Shown one piece after another: positions 1 to 7,186 of a stretch of DNA of 64,000 nucleotides. Position 1 is the stretch's first letter. Each line of letters opens with the position of its first letter. The position numbers and the translations under genes were made by a program. The stretch lies in NCBI GenBank assembly GCA_001023535.1, contig CP011020.1, positions 832,596 to 896,595 on the forward strand. The letters are read 5' to 3'. A model generated the notes under the pieces. It worked only from the letters and a program-made list of their open reading frames with translations, was not told the origin of the DNA and searched no databases. The DNA comes from Pseudomonas chlororaphis. Lineage in GTDB: Bacteria; Pseudomonadota; Gammaproteobacteria; Pseudomonadales; Pseudomonadaceae.

Positions 1-149
1 GTTCGGCCAACGGTGCTGTGCTGTCGATGAACAGGACAGGGGTGGAAGTGGCAATTGAGGTTAGAGCAGTGAAGCGGCTGGACGTCTGATTAGCTGTCAT
101 AAGGTTGATCCCTGCAATTAAGAAGAAATGCCACCTTTTTGCTGCGAAA

Positions 150-240
150 CAAATGGGTGGCAGCTACGCGCGGGTTCGCAGACCGAGAGGAATCAAACCC
201 GGCAGACCCGAAAGTCTCCCGCGCGCAACCGCCATTAAAT
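150..240. repeat. Structured palindromic element, possibly a dispersed intergenic repeat
   Basis: The arms CGCGCGGG (167-174) and CCCGCGCG (218-225) are exact reverse complements. Inside them AGAC pairs with GTCT and GGGTT with AACCC, so about 60 nt can fold into a long hairpin. The base pattern reminds me of repeated non-coding sequence found in Pseudomonas genomes, but I cannot confirm copy number from one window. Confidence 0.35.
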
Positions 241-390
241 GAACGCGGGCAAGTTTGCCTGAATTTCATTCGACGGTGCATTCCTGCTGCTGGGCTGCGA
301 AACCCGATCACTGACCAAAGCCAGCGACGGCCCTAACTATAGAGTGGATTTCCAACGCAACAACCGACCTGTAGGACCATCACCACCCCC

Positions 391-509
391 GTGGCGAGGG
401 AGCTTGCTCCCGCTCGGTAGCGCGGCCGCCGCAAAGCCTGGGCATGCGCCGGGTCTGACGAAAAGCGAGGGCCGCTTCGCAGCCCAACAGGAGCAAGTTC
501 CCTCGCCAC
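391..509. repeat. REP doublet, 'GCTTGCTCCC' type
   Basis: Two copies of a REP palindrome in inverted orientation: GTGGCGAGGGAGCTTGCTCC at 391 and its complement ending in CCTCGCCAC at 509. The spacer is GC-rich. It is one of about twenty REP elements in the window. Confidence 0.85.
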
Positions 510-548
510 GAAGCGTAAATGCCTACGAGATTTTAGGAACAGAACGTG

Positions 549-1217
549 TCAGGTGTTGTGATCGATATCCAGCTTGCTGAACGTCACTTTCCCGCCTTCG
601 CTGGTATAGCCGGTGTTGTCCTGCACATACACGCCTGCCTTGAAATACAGCGGCCTGACTCGCCAGGTTGCGCTGATGGTGGTGTACCAGCTGCGGCCCG
701 CCGCGGTGATGCCCAGGTCGCCGGTGCGGTCAAGGTGGATGCGGTAGGAGAAGGCGCGGCCAAGCTTCACGCCAGTGGCGACGGTGATGACCCGGGCATT
801 TTTGTCGTCGGGGCGCATGCGGACCTTGGCGACGATGTCACCGGTGTCAGTGGCCTCTTTGTACTGGTACTCCAGTTTCACCATGGGTTTGTTGCTGTCT
901 TTGGTATGGATCTGGCCGATCACCACCTTGCCGCTGCTGGGCACCTGGCTGACGGTCAGGGTGGCATTCAAGAAGTTATCGGCGTCGGGGTACAACCAGT
1001 TACGCAAGGTGCCGTCTTTATAGGTTTCCCTCAGCTCGCTGCGCGGGTAGATGGCGTTTTCGGTCTTGGCGCCGGTGACCGGCGCCCAGAAGTAGACGGT
1101 ACTGCCGTCGGAGTTGAAGTATTTGTTCTTGAACCCGTCCACCAGGCGTGGGGTTTCGATGGTTTTCGGCGGGCTGCCTTCGGGGATGCTCAAGTTCCAC
1201 GTTGCAAGATCGACCAT
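549..1217 (-). CDS. Polysaccharide lyase family 7 (alginate lyase), copy 1
   Basis: This 222-residue protein is a single-domain PL7 lyase, which cleaves alginate (mannuronate/guluronate) by beta-elimination. The three family signatures are present: RSELRE near residue 58, QIHTKD near 101 and YFKAGVYVQ near 192. These carry the catalytic Arg, the Gln/His pair and the Tyr. The protein starts directly at the catalytic domain and has no visible signal peptide, so export by a classical route is not indicated. I chose ATG 1217 because AAAGGA lies just upstream and it matches the start of the neighbouring copy; an in-frame start 7 codons further upstream is less likely. It is a tandem paralogue of the gene at 1548-2216. 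Confidence 0.85.
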   Translation of the reverse strand: MVDLATWNLSIPEGSPPKTIETPRLVDGFKNKYFNSDGSTVYFWAPVTGAKTENAIYPRSELRETYKDGTLRNWLYPDADNFLNATLTVSQVPSSGKVVIGQIHTKDSNKPMVKLEYQYKEATDTGDIVAKVRMRPDDKNARVITVATGVKLGRAFSYRIHLDRTGDLGITAAGRSWYTTISATWRVRPLYFKAGVYVQDNTGYTSEGGKVTFSKLDIDHNT

Positions 1218-1547
1218 GCTCGGATCCTTTCTGTACAAAAGAAATGATTTACGCCATAGCCGGAGGCTCTGTGACGCGCTTTTGAAGACACCGGTGGGCG
1301 TGCGCGACGGTAATTCTTCCTGTACGCGTTCGGCGGAGGGTTGGCGTCAACGGACCGTCAGAGTGGCATTTGCCGCTTTTGTGCCCGAACGGAATGACCG
1401 TTGGTCGATTAATCGCAAAATGGTTGGAACGATGGCCAAGTGGTATCTGTCGCTTTCCACTTTTTGGCAGCTCTTGCTTGAAGAGGGGGGGGATCGACAG
1501 GCGTCCGCCCAAGCAGCGTTCCCTGCTGCTTCGGCGCCTGGAGGGGA
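1218..1547. promoter_or_regulatory. Spacer between the two lyase genes; duplicated upstream region
   Basis: This gene-free spacer of 330 bp holds the presumed promoter of copy 1. Its segment at about 1330-1415 resembles the segment at about 2329-2405 upstream of copy 2, with shared blocks such as GGCGGA, GGTTG-CGTCAA and TGACCGTT-GTCG. The duplication therefore included the upstream control region as well as the gene. Confidence 0.5.
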
Positions 1548-2216
1548 TCAGATCTTGTGATCGACAGCCAGCAGGCTGAAGGTCACTTTTCCGCCTTCGG
1601 TGGTGTAGCCGGTGTTGTCCTGCACGTAGACCCCCGCCTTGAAATAAAGCGGCTTGTCTTTCCAGGTCGGGTCGATGGTGGTTCTCCAGTTGTAGCCCGC
1701 TGCGGTGATACCCAGCGCACCCTTCTGGTTGAGATGAATCTGGTAGGAGAACCGGCTGTCGAGCTTGACGCCGGTGGCAATGATGACGACCTGTCCTTCC
1801 TCGTCGTCAGGACGCATGCGGACCTTGGCGACGATGTTGCCGGTGGAGGTTTTCGTCTTGTACTGGTATTCGAGCTTCACCATGGGGCTGGTGCTGTCCT
1901 TGGTATGGATCTGACCGATCACGATCTTGCCGGTACTGGGTACCTGGTTGACCATCAGGGTCGCCTTCAGCGAGTTATCCGCCGCCGAATACAGCCAGTT
2001 ACGCAGGGTGCCGTCGCTGTAGGTTTCGCGCAGCTCGCTGCGCGGGTAGATCGCGTTGGCGGTCTTGGTGCCGGTCACCGGGGCCCAGAAGAATAGTGTG
2101 CCGGTTTCGGCGTTGAAGTATTCGTCCTTGAAACCTTGTGCCAATCGAGGGGTTTCGATGGTGATGGCCGGGCTGCCTTCAGGAATGCTCAAGTTCCAGG
2201 TGTTGAGATCGATCAT
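1548..2216 (-). CDS. Polysaccharide lyase family 7 (alginate lyase), copy 2
   Basis: This protein has 222 residues, the same length as copy 1, and aligns to it end to end without gaps. RSELRE, QIHTKD and YFKAGVYVQ are conserved, so both copies look catalytically competent. Differences are spread through the sequence, for example SPAITIETP versus SPPKTIETP near the N-terminus. That argues for an old duplication rather than a recent one. ATG 2216 is preceded by CAGGATCCGAAC, giving an AGGA ribosome binding site. No signal peptide is visible. The genes run in the same direction, and each has its own upstream spacer. Confidence 0.85.
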   Translation of the reverse strand: MIDLNTWNLSIPEGSPAITIETPRLAQGFKDEYFNAETGTLFFWAPVTGTKTANAIYPRSELRETYSDGTLRNWLYSAADNSLKATLMVNQVPSTGKIVIGQIHTKDSTSPMVKLEYQYKTKTSTGNIVAKVRMRPDDEEGQVVIIATGVKLDSRFSYQIHLNQKGALGITAAGYNWRTTIDPTWKDKPLYFKAGVYVQDNTGYTTEGGKVTFSLLAVDHKI

Positions 2217-2515
2217 GTTCGGATCCTGCGTAACGGTTCAATGTTGCACGCCGCATCAGGGAGGCTCTAGCCCAGGCCTTTGAGGCGTATCTATAAAAGT
2301 CAGGCAGGATGTTTTCGAGCGCTGCCCGGCGGATGGTTGACGTCAAATGTCCGTCGAAATCCGTCTTTGCAGGTTCTATGCCTGAGGAGGGTGACCGTTA
2401 GTCGGCTATTTCGGGCTTTGTCTGGATGATGGCGTGATGACACCTACTGCTTTTCAAAATCCCGGTCTAGAGTGAGATCTCAGTATTTGTCCGCTTTACT
2501 TTGTGAAAAACGGAC
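2217..2515. promoter_or_regulatory. Divergent intergenic region, alginate lyase / c-di-GMP gene
   Basis: This 299-bp gene-free region separates the lyase pair (minus) from the c-di-GMP gene (plus). It contains the older duplicate of the lyase promoter segment (about 2329-2405). I see no clear sigma-70 box or terminator. Confidence 0.4.
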
Positions 2516-4663
2516 GTGGCGCCTGATAAGAGAAGCAGCATGGAATGCGCGCAACCTACGCTTGGCGAAGACAACTCTGTCCTTTTGATTGTTGATGACT
2601 ACCCCGAAAACCTGCTCAGCATGCGAGCGTTACTGCAGCGTCAGGATTGGCAGGTGATGACGGCGGCCTCGGGTGTCGAGGCCCTCAACCTGCTGCTCGA
2701 ACACGACATCGATCTGGTGCTGCTGGATGTGCAGATGCCCGACATGGACGGTTTCGAGGTGGCGCGCCTGATGCGCGGTAGCCAACGCACGCGGCTCACG
2801 CCGATCATCTTCCTGACCGCCAACGAACAATCCCAGGACGCGGTGATCAAGGGTTATGCCAGTGGCGCCGTGGATTACCTGTTCAAGCCCTTCGACCCGC
2901 AGATTCTCAAGCCCAAGGTCCAGGCGTTGCTGGAGCATCAGCGCAATCGCCGAGCCTTGCAGCGCCTGAGCCAGGACCTGGAAGCGGCCCGGGCCTTCAA
3001 CGCTTCGGTGCTGGATAACGCCGCCGAAGGGATCCTGGTGGTGGATGAGAGCGGCTGCATCCGCTTCGCCAATCCGTCCACCTGCCGACTGCTCAACGCG
3101 ACGGCTGAGCAGTTGCAAGGGCTGCCGATGCTGGATTTCCTGCAAAAACCCCACATTCCCGATTGGGCCGATTCCGATATCTTCGCGGCCTATTGCCGTG
3201 GGCAGACCTTGCGCCTGCATGATGCCGTATTGCGCACGGCGCCGGGCCAGCAGGTGTCGGTGGCGTTGTCCTGTGCACCGCTGCCGGCAGAGCAGAAGGC
3301 CATGGTGGTGACACTGCAGGACATGTCGGTGGTGCGTCACCTGCACCAGCAACTCGAATACCAGGCGGTCACGGACCCGCTGACCGGCTTGCTCAACCGG
3401 CGAGGGTTCTACCAGACCGCAGAAAACCTGCTGATGCGCAGCGAGCGACTGGAAAGCAACTGGGTGCTGCTGTACCTGGACCTCGACGGCTTCAAGCGGG
3501 TCAATGACCTGCTCGGCCATGACGCCGGCGATCGGGTGCTGCGCTGGGTCTCGGAACAGTTGAAGGCGTGCCTGCGGCCCTTCGACATCCTTGCCCGCCT
3601 GGGGGGCGACGAGTTCACCGCGCTGCTGGACCTGGAGTTTCCGGAGCAGGCGGCCAAGATCGCCGAGAAGCTCATCGAGCGCGTCGCGATCTGCCAGCAG
3701 ATCGAGGGCATGGACGTGGCGCTCGGGGCCAGCATCGGCATCGCGACGTACCCCGACTGCGGCGCCAACCTCGATGGCCTGCTGCGTGCCTCCGACATTG
3801 CCATGTACGAGGCCAAGCGCGCCGGTCGCCAGCAATACCGTTTTTACGATCACGAAATGAACGGTCGAGCCCGTTCACGGTTGATGCTCGAAGAAAGCGT
3901 GCGCTCGGCCATCGAGAACCGTGAGTTCAACCTGGTCTATCAACCCCAGGTCAGCATCGGCGACGGGCGCATCCGTGGCTTCGAGGCGTTACTGCGCTGG
4001 CAGCATCCGAGCGTCGGCGACGTGCCGCCCGGGCTGTTCCTGCCGTTGCTGGAGGAGGCGCGGTTGATCAGTCGACTGGGCAGTTGGATCTACCATCGCA
4101 GCGGCGCCCAGCGCAAAGTCTGGGAGCGCAGGTTCCCGGACGACCTGGTGCTGGGGGTGAGCCTGAGCAGCACCCAGTTCGGCATGCCCAACCTGGTGAC
4201 CGAGCTGCGCCAGGTGCTGGAGCGCCATGCCTTGAAGCCCCGGCAACTGGAGGTCGAGGTGACGGAAGATGCGCTGGTGCGCAACCCCGACGAAACCCAG
4301 AAGCAACTGCGGCTGCTGCGTCACCTCGGGGTGCGGGTGGCGCTGGATGATTTCGGTTCGGGGCCGTGCTCGCTGGTGCACCTGCGCGACCTGGAGCTCG
4401 ACACCCTCAAGCTCGACCGGCACCTGATCGCCCGCCTGCCCGGTTCGCCGCGGGATGCGGCACTGGCCGCGTCGGTGATCGAGTTGTGCCTGCAGCTGGG
4501 CTTGCGGGTGATTGCCGAAGGGGTGGAGACCGCCGAGCAGTACCAGTGGCTCAAGGCCCATGGCTGCGAGTTCGTGCAGGGCTTCCTGGTGGCGCGGCCA
4601 TTGGTGGCCGACGACACCGATGCCTTTGCCGAGCCGTTCGACTGGAGCGCGATCAGGCACTGA
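2516..4663 (+). CDS. Response regulator with PAS-like, GGDEF and EAL domains
   Basis: This 715-residue bifunctional-type cyclic-di-GMP enzyme has a receiver domain at about 20-145, with the phospho-acceptor at Asp71 (LLDVQMPDMDG). A PAS-like sensor spans about 160-275. The diguanylate cyclase domain has an intact GGDEF at 363-367 and an inhibitory RxxD site (RPFD, 354-357) five residues before it. The EAL phosphodiesterase domain starts at 490 and keeps EALLRW, VTED, DDFGSG, KLDRHLI and AEGVET. Both activities could be real; the net effect cannot be told from sequence. No transmembrane segment is seen, so it is cytosolic. The GTG at 2516 gives the longest form; ATG 2540 after AAGAGAAGCAGC is an equally plausible start. 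No sensor kinase is adjacent. Confidence 0.9.
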   Translation: MAPDKRSSMECAQPTLGEDNSVLLIVDDYPENLLSMRALLQRQDWQVMTAASGVEALNLLLEHDIDLVLLDVQMPDMDGFEVARLMRGSQRTRLTPIIFLTANEQSQDAVIKGYASGAVDYLFKPFDPQILKPKVQALLEHQRNRRALQRLSQDLEAARAFNASVLDNAAEGILVVDESGCIRFANPSTCRLLNATAEQLQGLPMLDFLQKPHIPDWADSDIFAAYCRGQTLRLHDAVLRTAPGQQVSVALSCAPLPAEQKAMVVTLQDMSVVRHLHQQLEYQAVTDPLTGLLNRRGFYQTAENLLMRSERLESNWVLLYLDLDGFKRVNDLLGHDAGDRVLRWVSEQLKACLRPFDILARLGGDEFTALLDLEFPEQAAKIAEKLIERVAICQQIEGMDVALGASIGIATYPDCGANLDGLLRASDIAMYEAKRAGRQQYRFYDHEMNGRARSRLMLEESVRSAIENREFNLVYQPQVSIGDGRIRGFEALLRWQHPSVGDVPPGLFLPLLEEARLISRLGSWIYHRSGAQRKVWERRFPDDLVLGVSLSSTQFGMPNLVTELRQVLERHALKPRQLEVEVTEDALVRNPDETQKQLRLLRHLGVRVALDDFGSGPCSLVHLRDLELDTLKLDRHLIARLPGSPRDAALAASVIELCLQLGLRVIAEGVETAEQYQWLKAHGCEFVQGFLVARPLVADDTDAFAEPFDWSAIRH

Positions 4664-4704
4664 ATTCGCTACACTGGCGACCTCTCTCACACTGTTGCCG
4701 CCCG

Positions 4705-5208
4705 ATGACCGCGCTCAAGTACCTCCAGGCCTATCCGCCCGCCCTGCAAGCTCAGGTGCAGCAACTGATCGCCCAGGATCGCCTGGGCGACTACCTGCAA
4801 CAGCGCTATCCCGAACGGCATGCGATCCAGAGCGACAAGGCCCTGTATGGCTACGCGCTGGAGCTCAAGCAGCAGTACCTGCGTAATGCGCCGGCCATCG
4901 ACAAGGTGCTGTTCGACAATCGCCTGGACCTGACCCACCGCGCCCTCGGCCTGCACACTACCGTTTCGCGGGTGCAGGGCGGCAAGCTCAAGGCCAAGAA
5001 GGAAATCCGCATCGCGGCGCTCTTCAAGGAGGCGGCGCCGGAGTTCCTGCGCATGATCGTCGTGCACGAACTGGCGCACTTCAAGGAATCGGACCACAAC
5101 AAGGCGTTCTACCAGCTCTGCGAGCACATGCTGCCGGGCTATCACCAATTGGAATTCGACCTGCGGGTGTACCTGACCTGGCGGGACCTGCAACCTCACA
5201 AGGAATGA
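4705..5208 (+). CDS. YgjP-like zinc metallopeptidase (M48/DUF45 type)
   Basis: This 167-residue soluble protein carries the gluzincin motif HELAHFKESDH, with His121, Glu122, His125 and a further His131. A C-terminal stretch ends in YLTWRDL. This matches the compact SprT/YgjP-like DUF45 peptidases; the natural substrate is unknown. The start at ATG 4705 lies 41 bp after the stop of the c-di-GMP gene. A longer in-frame reading from 4366 lies wholly inside that gene and is rejected. The next gene follows after 4 bp, so the two probably form a transcription unit. Confidence 0.8.
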   Translation: MTALKYLQAYPPALQAQVQQLIAQDRLGDYLQQRYPERHAIQSDKALYGYALELKQQYLRNAPAIDKVLFDNRLDLTHRALGLHTTVSRVQGGKLKAKKEIRIAALFKEAAPEFLRMIVVHELAHFKESDHNKAFYQLCEHMLPGYHQLEFDLRVYLTWRDLQPHKE

Positions 5209-5212
5209 TCGG

Positions 5213-5509
5213 ATGGATGTCAGCAAGACCAAGACCAGCTTCTACCGGCGCTTGTACGTGGCTTACCTGATCGACAGCGGCGTGGCCAGCAGCATTCCCG
5301 CGCTGACCGAGGTCACCGGGATGCCCCGGCGCACGGCCCAGGACACCGTGGCGGCGCTGGCGGACCTGGACATCGTCTGCGAGTTCGAGCAAGCGCAGGG
5401 CGCCCGCCATCATGCCGGCTCTTATCGGATTCGCGATTGGGGAGCGATCGACCGGCGGTGGATCGAGGAGAATCTGCAGCAGATCAAGACGGTGCTGCAA
5501 TACCCCTGA
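5213..5509 (+). CDS. Small winged helix-turn-helix protein
   Basis: The product is a 98-residue basic protein. Residues about 10-60 look like a helix-turn-helix of the winged type (ALTEVTGMPRRTAQDTVAAL), followed by a short beta wing. It has no effector domain, so it may be a small DNA-binding regulator or accessory protein. It starts 4 bp after the metallopeptidase gene, and the co-occurrence suggests joint transcription. A specific target cannot be named. Confidence 0.7.
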   Translation: MDVSKTKTSFYRRLYVAYLIDSGVASSIPALTEVTGMPRRTAQDTVAALADLDIVCEFEQAQGARHHAGSYRIRDWGAIDRRWIEENLQQIKTVLQYP

Positions 5510-5535
5510 AGAGGGTGGGTATCAGGGCTGACGCC

Positions 5536-5602
5536 TGCGTGGGCAAGCCCGCTCCCACAAGGGCGCATGCATTCCAATGTGGGAGCGGGCTTGCCCGCGA
5601 AG
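5536..5602. repeat. REP doublet, 'GCTTGCCCGCGA' type
   Basis: Inverted pair of the GGGAGCGGGCTTGCCCGCGA motif. It lies between converging genes (wHTH gene and elaA) and could end transcription from both sides. Confidence 0.85.
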
Positions 5603-5608
5603 ACGGCC

Positions 5609-6061
5609 TCAAGGCCTGTGCATGCCAATGTGTGGAATCCCATCCTCCAGGTATTCCACCCCCACCGCCTCGAACCCATACCGCCCGTAGTACCCCTGCA
5701 AATGCGCCTGGGCCGATAACGAGATCGACGTGCCGGGCCAATGCTTCTCGGCCTGCTTGAGGCCCTGCTCCATCAGCGTATGGCCCAGGCCCTTGCCTCG
5801 TGCCTGCGGCGCGATGATCACGCGGCCGATCACCACGTCGCTGTTCTGCGAGTGCGGATCGAGCAGGCGAAGGTAGGCCACCAGGTGGTTGTCCTGCCAG
5901 GCCATCAGGTGGCAGGTGTCGCCTTCCAGGTCGAGGCCGTCGACGTCGGGATAGGCGCAGTTCTGCTCGACGACGAACACCTCGGCGCGCAATTTGAGGA
6001 TGGCGTACAGCTGTTCCTTGCTCAGGTCACTGTGATGTTTGCAGACCCAATCGATATCCAT
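5609..6061 (-). CDS. elaA: ElaA-family GNAT N-acetyltransferase
   Basis: This 150-residue single GNAT domain shows the acetyl-CoA binding loop PQARGKGLGHTLM at about 83-95. The ElaA hallmarks are FVVEQNCAYPDVDGLD near the N-terminus and GYYGRYGFEAVGVEYLEDGIPHIGM at the C-terminus (described here in two parts: GYYGRYGFEAVG, then EYLEDGIPHIGM). The substrate of ElaA is not established. ATG 6061 follows AGGAAATTCAAAAA, a good binding site. It is transcribed alone, convergent with the gene to its left. Confidence 0.85.
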   Translation of the reverse strand: MDIDWVCKHHSDLSKEQLYAILKLRAEVFVVEQNCAYPDVDGLDLEGDTCHLMAWQDNHLVAYLRLLDPHSQNSDVVIGRVIIAPQARGKGLGHTLMEQGLKQAEKHWPGTSISLSAQAHLQGYYGRYGFEAVGVEYLEDGIPHIGMHRP

Positions 6062-6323
6062 TTTTTGAATTTCCTGAAAAACCTGCTGCCGATATTAAGC
6101 GGGCTGCCCCGGGAAGTCTCTTTCCTTGGGCGACTGGAAAAAACTGTGATAGAGGCCAAAATGCCATCATTGGCCTGTCGCGCTGTTGTCTTCTTTGTGT
6201 AATCTTCGACCCAGCCCTGCGCAGCGGTTTCAATGAGCTAATGTTAGGACCGGATATCTTAGGGATCGCCTTTGAGTTTCGGCTAAAAACAAACCGGGAT
6301 TTGAACCCGTCAAGGATGTTGGC

Positions 6324-7061
6324 ATGCCGCGATTGCATCGAGCTCTTGCTTTGGTCGGGTTGCTGTTGCTGAGCCATAACGCCTGCGCACAAAAGTTGCG
6401 CCTGGTCGCCGATGGTTGGCCTCCTTTTACCGACGCCACGCTGGTCAACGGCGGCCTGGCGACCGATATCGTCAGCACGGCCCTGGCGCGGGCGGGGTAT
6501 GCCACCGACTTCGAGCAGGTGCCCTGGGCCCGGGCCATGCTGGGCATCGGCGAGGGCCGCTACGATGTGTTGATCAACGCCTGGTACAGCGAGGAGCGCA
6601 CCCGCATCGGCCAATTCTCGGCCGAGTACCTGCTCAACAGCGTGCGTTTCATCAAACGCAAGGACATCCCCATCGAATACGACGACTTGCAGCAACTGCA
6701 CGTGTATCCGATTGCCGTGGTGCGCGGTTATGCCTACTCCAAGGCATTCGATGAAGACCCGCAGATGCAGAAGGTTCCGGTCCACAGTTTCGCCATGGCG
6801 GTGCGCATGTTGGCCGCCGACCGGGTCAAACTGACCTTGGAAGATGAGTTCGTCGCCCGTTACTACCTGTCTCGCGAATCCGCCAAGGTGCGCAACGCCG
6901 TGGAGTTTTTGCCCAAGCCGTTGAGCGAAAACAGCCTGCACATCCTGGTCAGCCTGAAGAACCCGGAGCACGAGCAGATCGTGGCGGGGTTCGATCGTGA
7001 GATTGCGGCGATGAAGGCCGATGGGAGCTATGAGCGAATATTGAAGCAGCACGGGATGTGA
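6324..7061 (+). CDS. Periplasmic amino-acid-type solute-binding protein (SBP_bac_3)
   Basis: This 245-residue protein has a cleavable signal peptide (hydrophobic LALVGLLLLSHNACA, cleavage near Ala22/Gln23). A bilobal solute-binding fold follows, opening with LRLVADGWPPFT. No permease or ATPase gene is adjacent. Like many stand-alone Pseudomonas members of this family it may therefore serve a distant transporter or a sensor, or have lost transport. ATG 6324 is preceded by AAGGA at a good distance. The ligand is unknown. Confidence 0.8.
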   Translation: MPRLHRALALVGLLLLSHNACAQKLRLVADGWPPFTDATLVNGGLATDIVSTALARAGYATDFEQVPWARAMLGIGEGRYDVLINAWYSEERTRIGQFSAEYLLNSVRFIKRKDIPIEYDDLQQLHVYPIAVVRGYAYSKAFDEDPQMQKVPVHSFAMAVRMLAADRVKLTLEDEFVARYYLSRESAKVRNAVEFLPKPLSENSLHILVSLKNPEHEQIVAGFDREIAAMKADGSYERILKQHGM

Positions 7062-7099
7062 GCGGGATGTAAGCAGTTTGCGTGCCTGCGCCGGCCTCA

Positions 7100-7165
7100 T
7101 CGCGAGCAAGCTCGCTGCCACAGGGGAACGCATTCCAACGTGGGAGCGAGCTTGCTCGCGAAGGC
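7100..7165. repeat. REP doublet, 'GCTTGCTCGCGA' type
   Basis: CGCGAGCAAGCTCGCTGCCA and its inverted partner TGGGAGCGAGCTTGCTCGCG sit between converging genes. Confidence 0.85.
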
Positions 7166-7186
7166 GACCGTCTGGACACCACCGGG

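Larger units (their letters stand above)
1..548. other. Left-edge gene-free stretch
   Basis: No convincing gene is visible here. Short open frames exist on both strands but none has a recognisable domain or good ribosome binding site. The stretch holds a structured palindromic element at about 150-240 and a REP doublet at 391-509, both listed separately. The REP doublet sits just downstream of the stop of the first alginate lyase gene on the minus strand and may act as its transcript end. Confidence 0.5.

Noticed and set aside
139..336. Small gene at the left edge
   Set aside because: Short frames on both strands overlap a structured repeat; no binding site and no domain.
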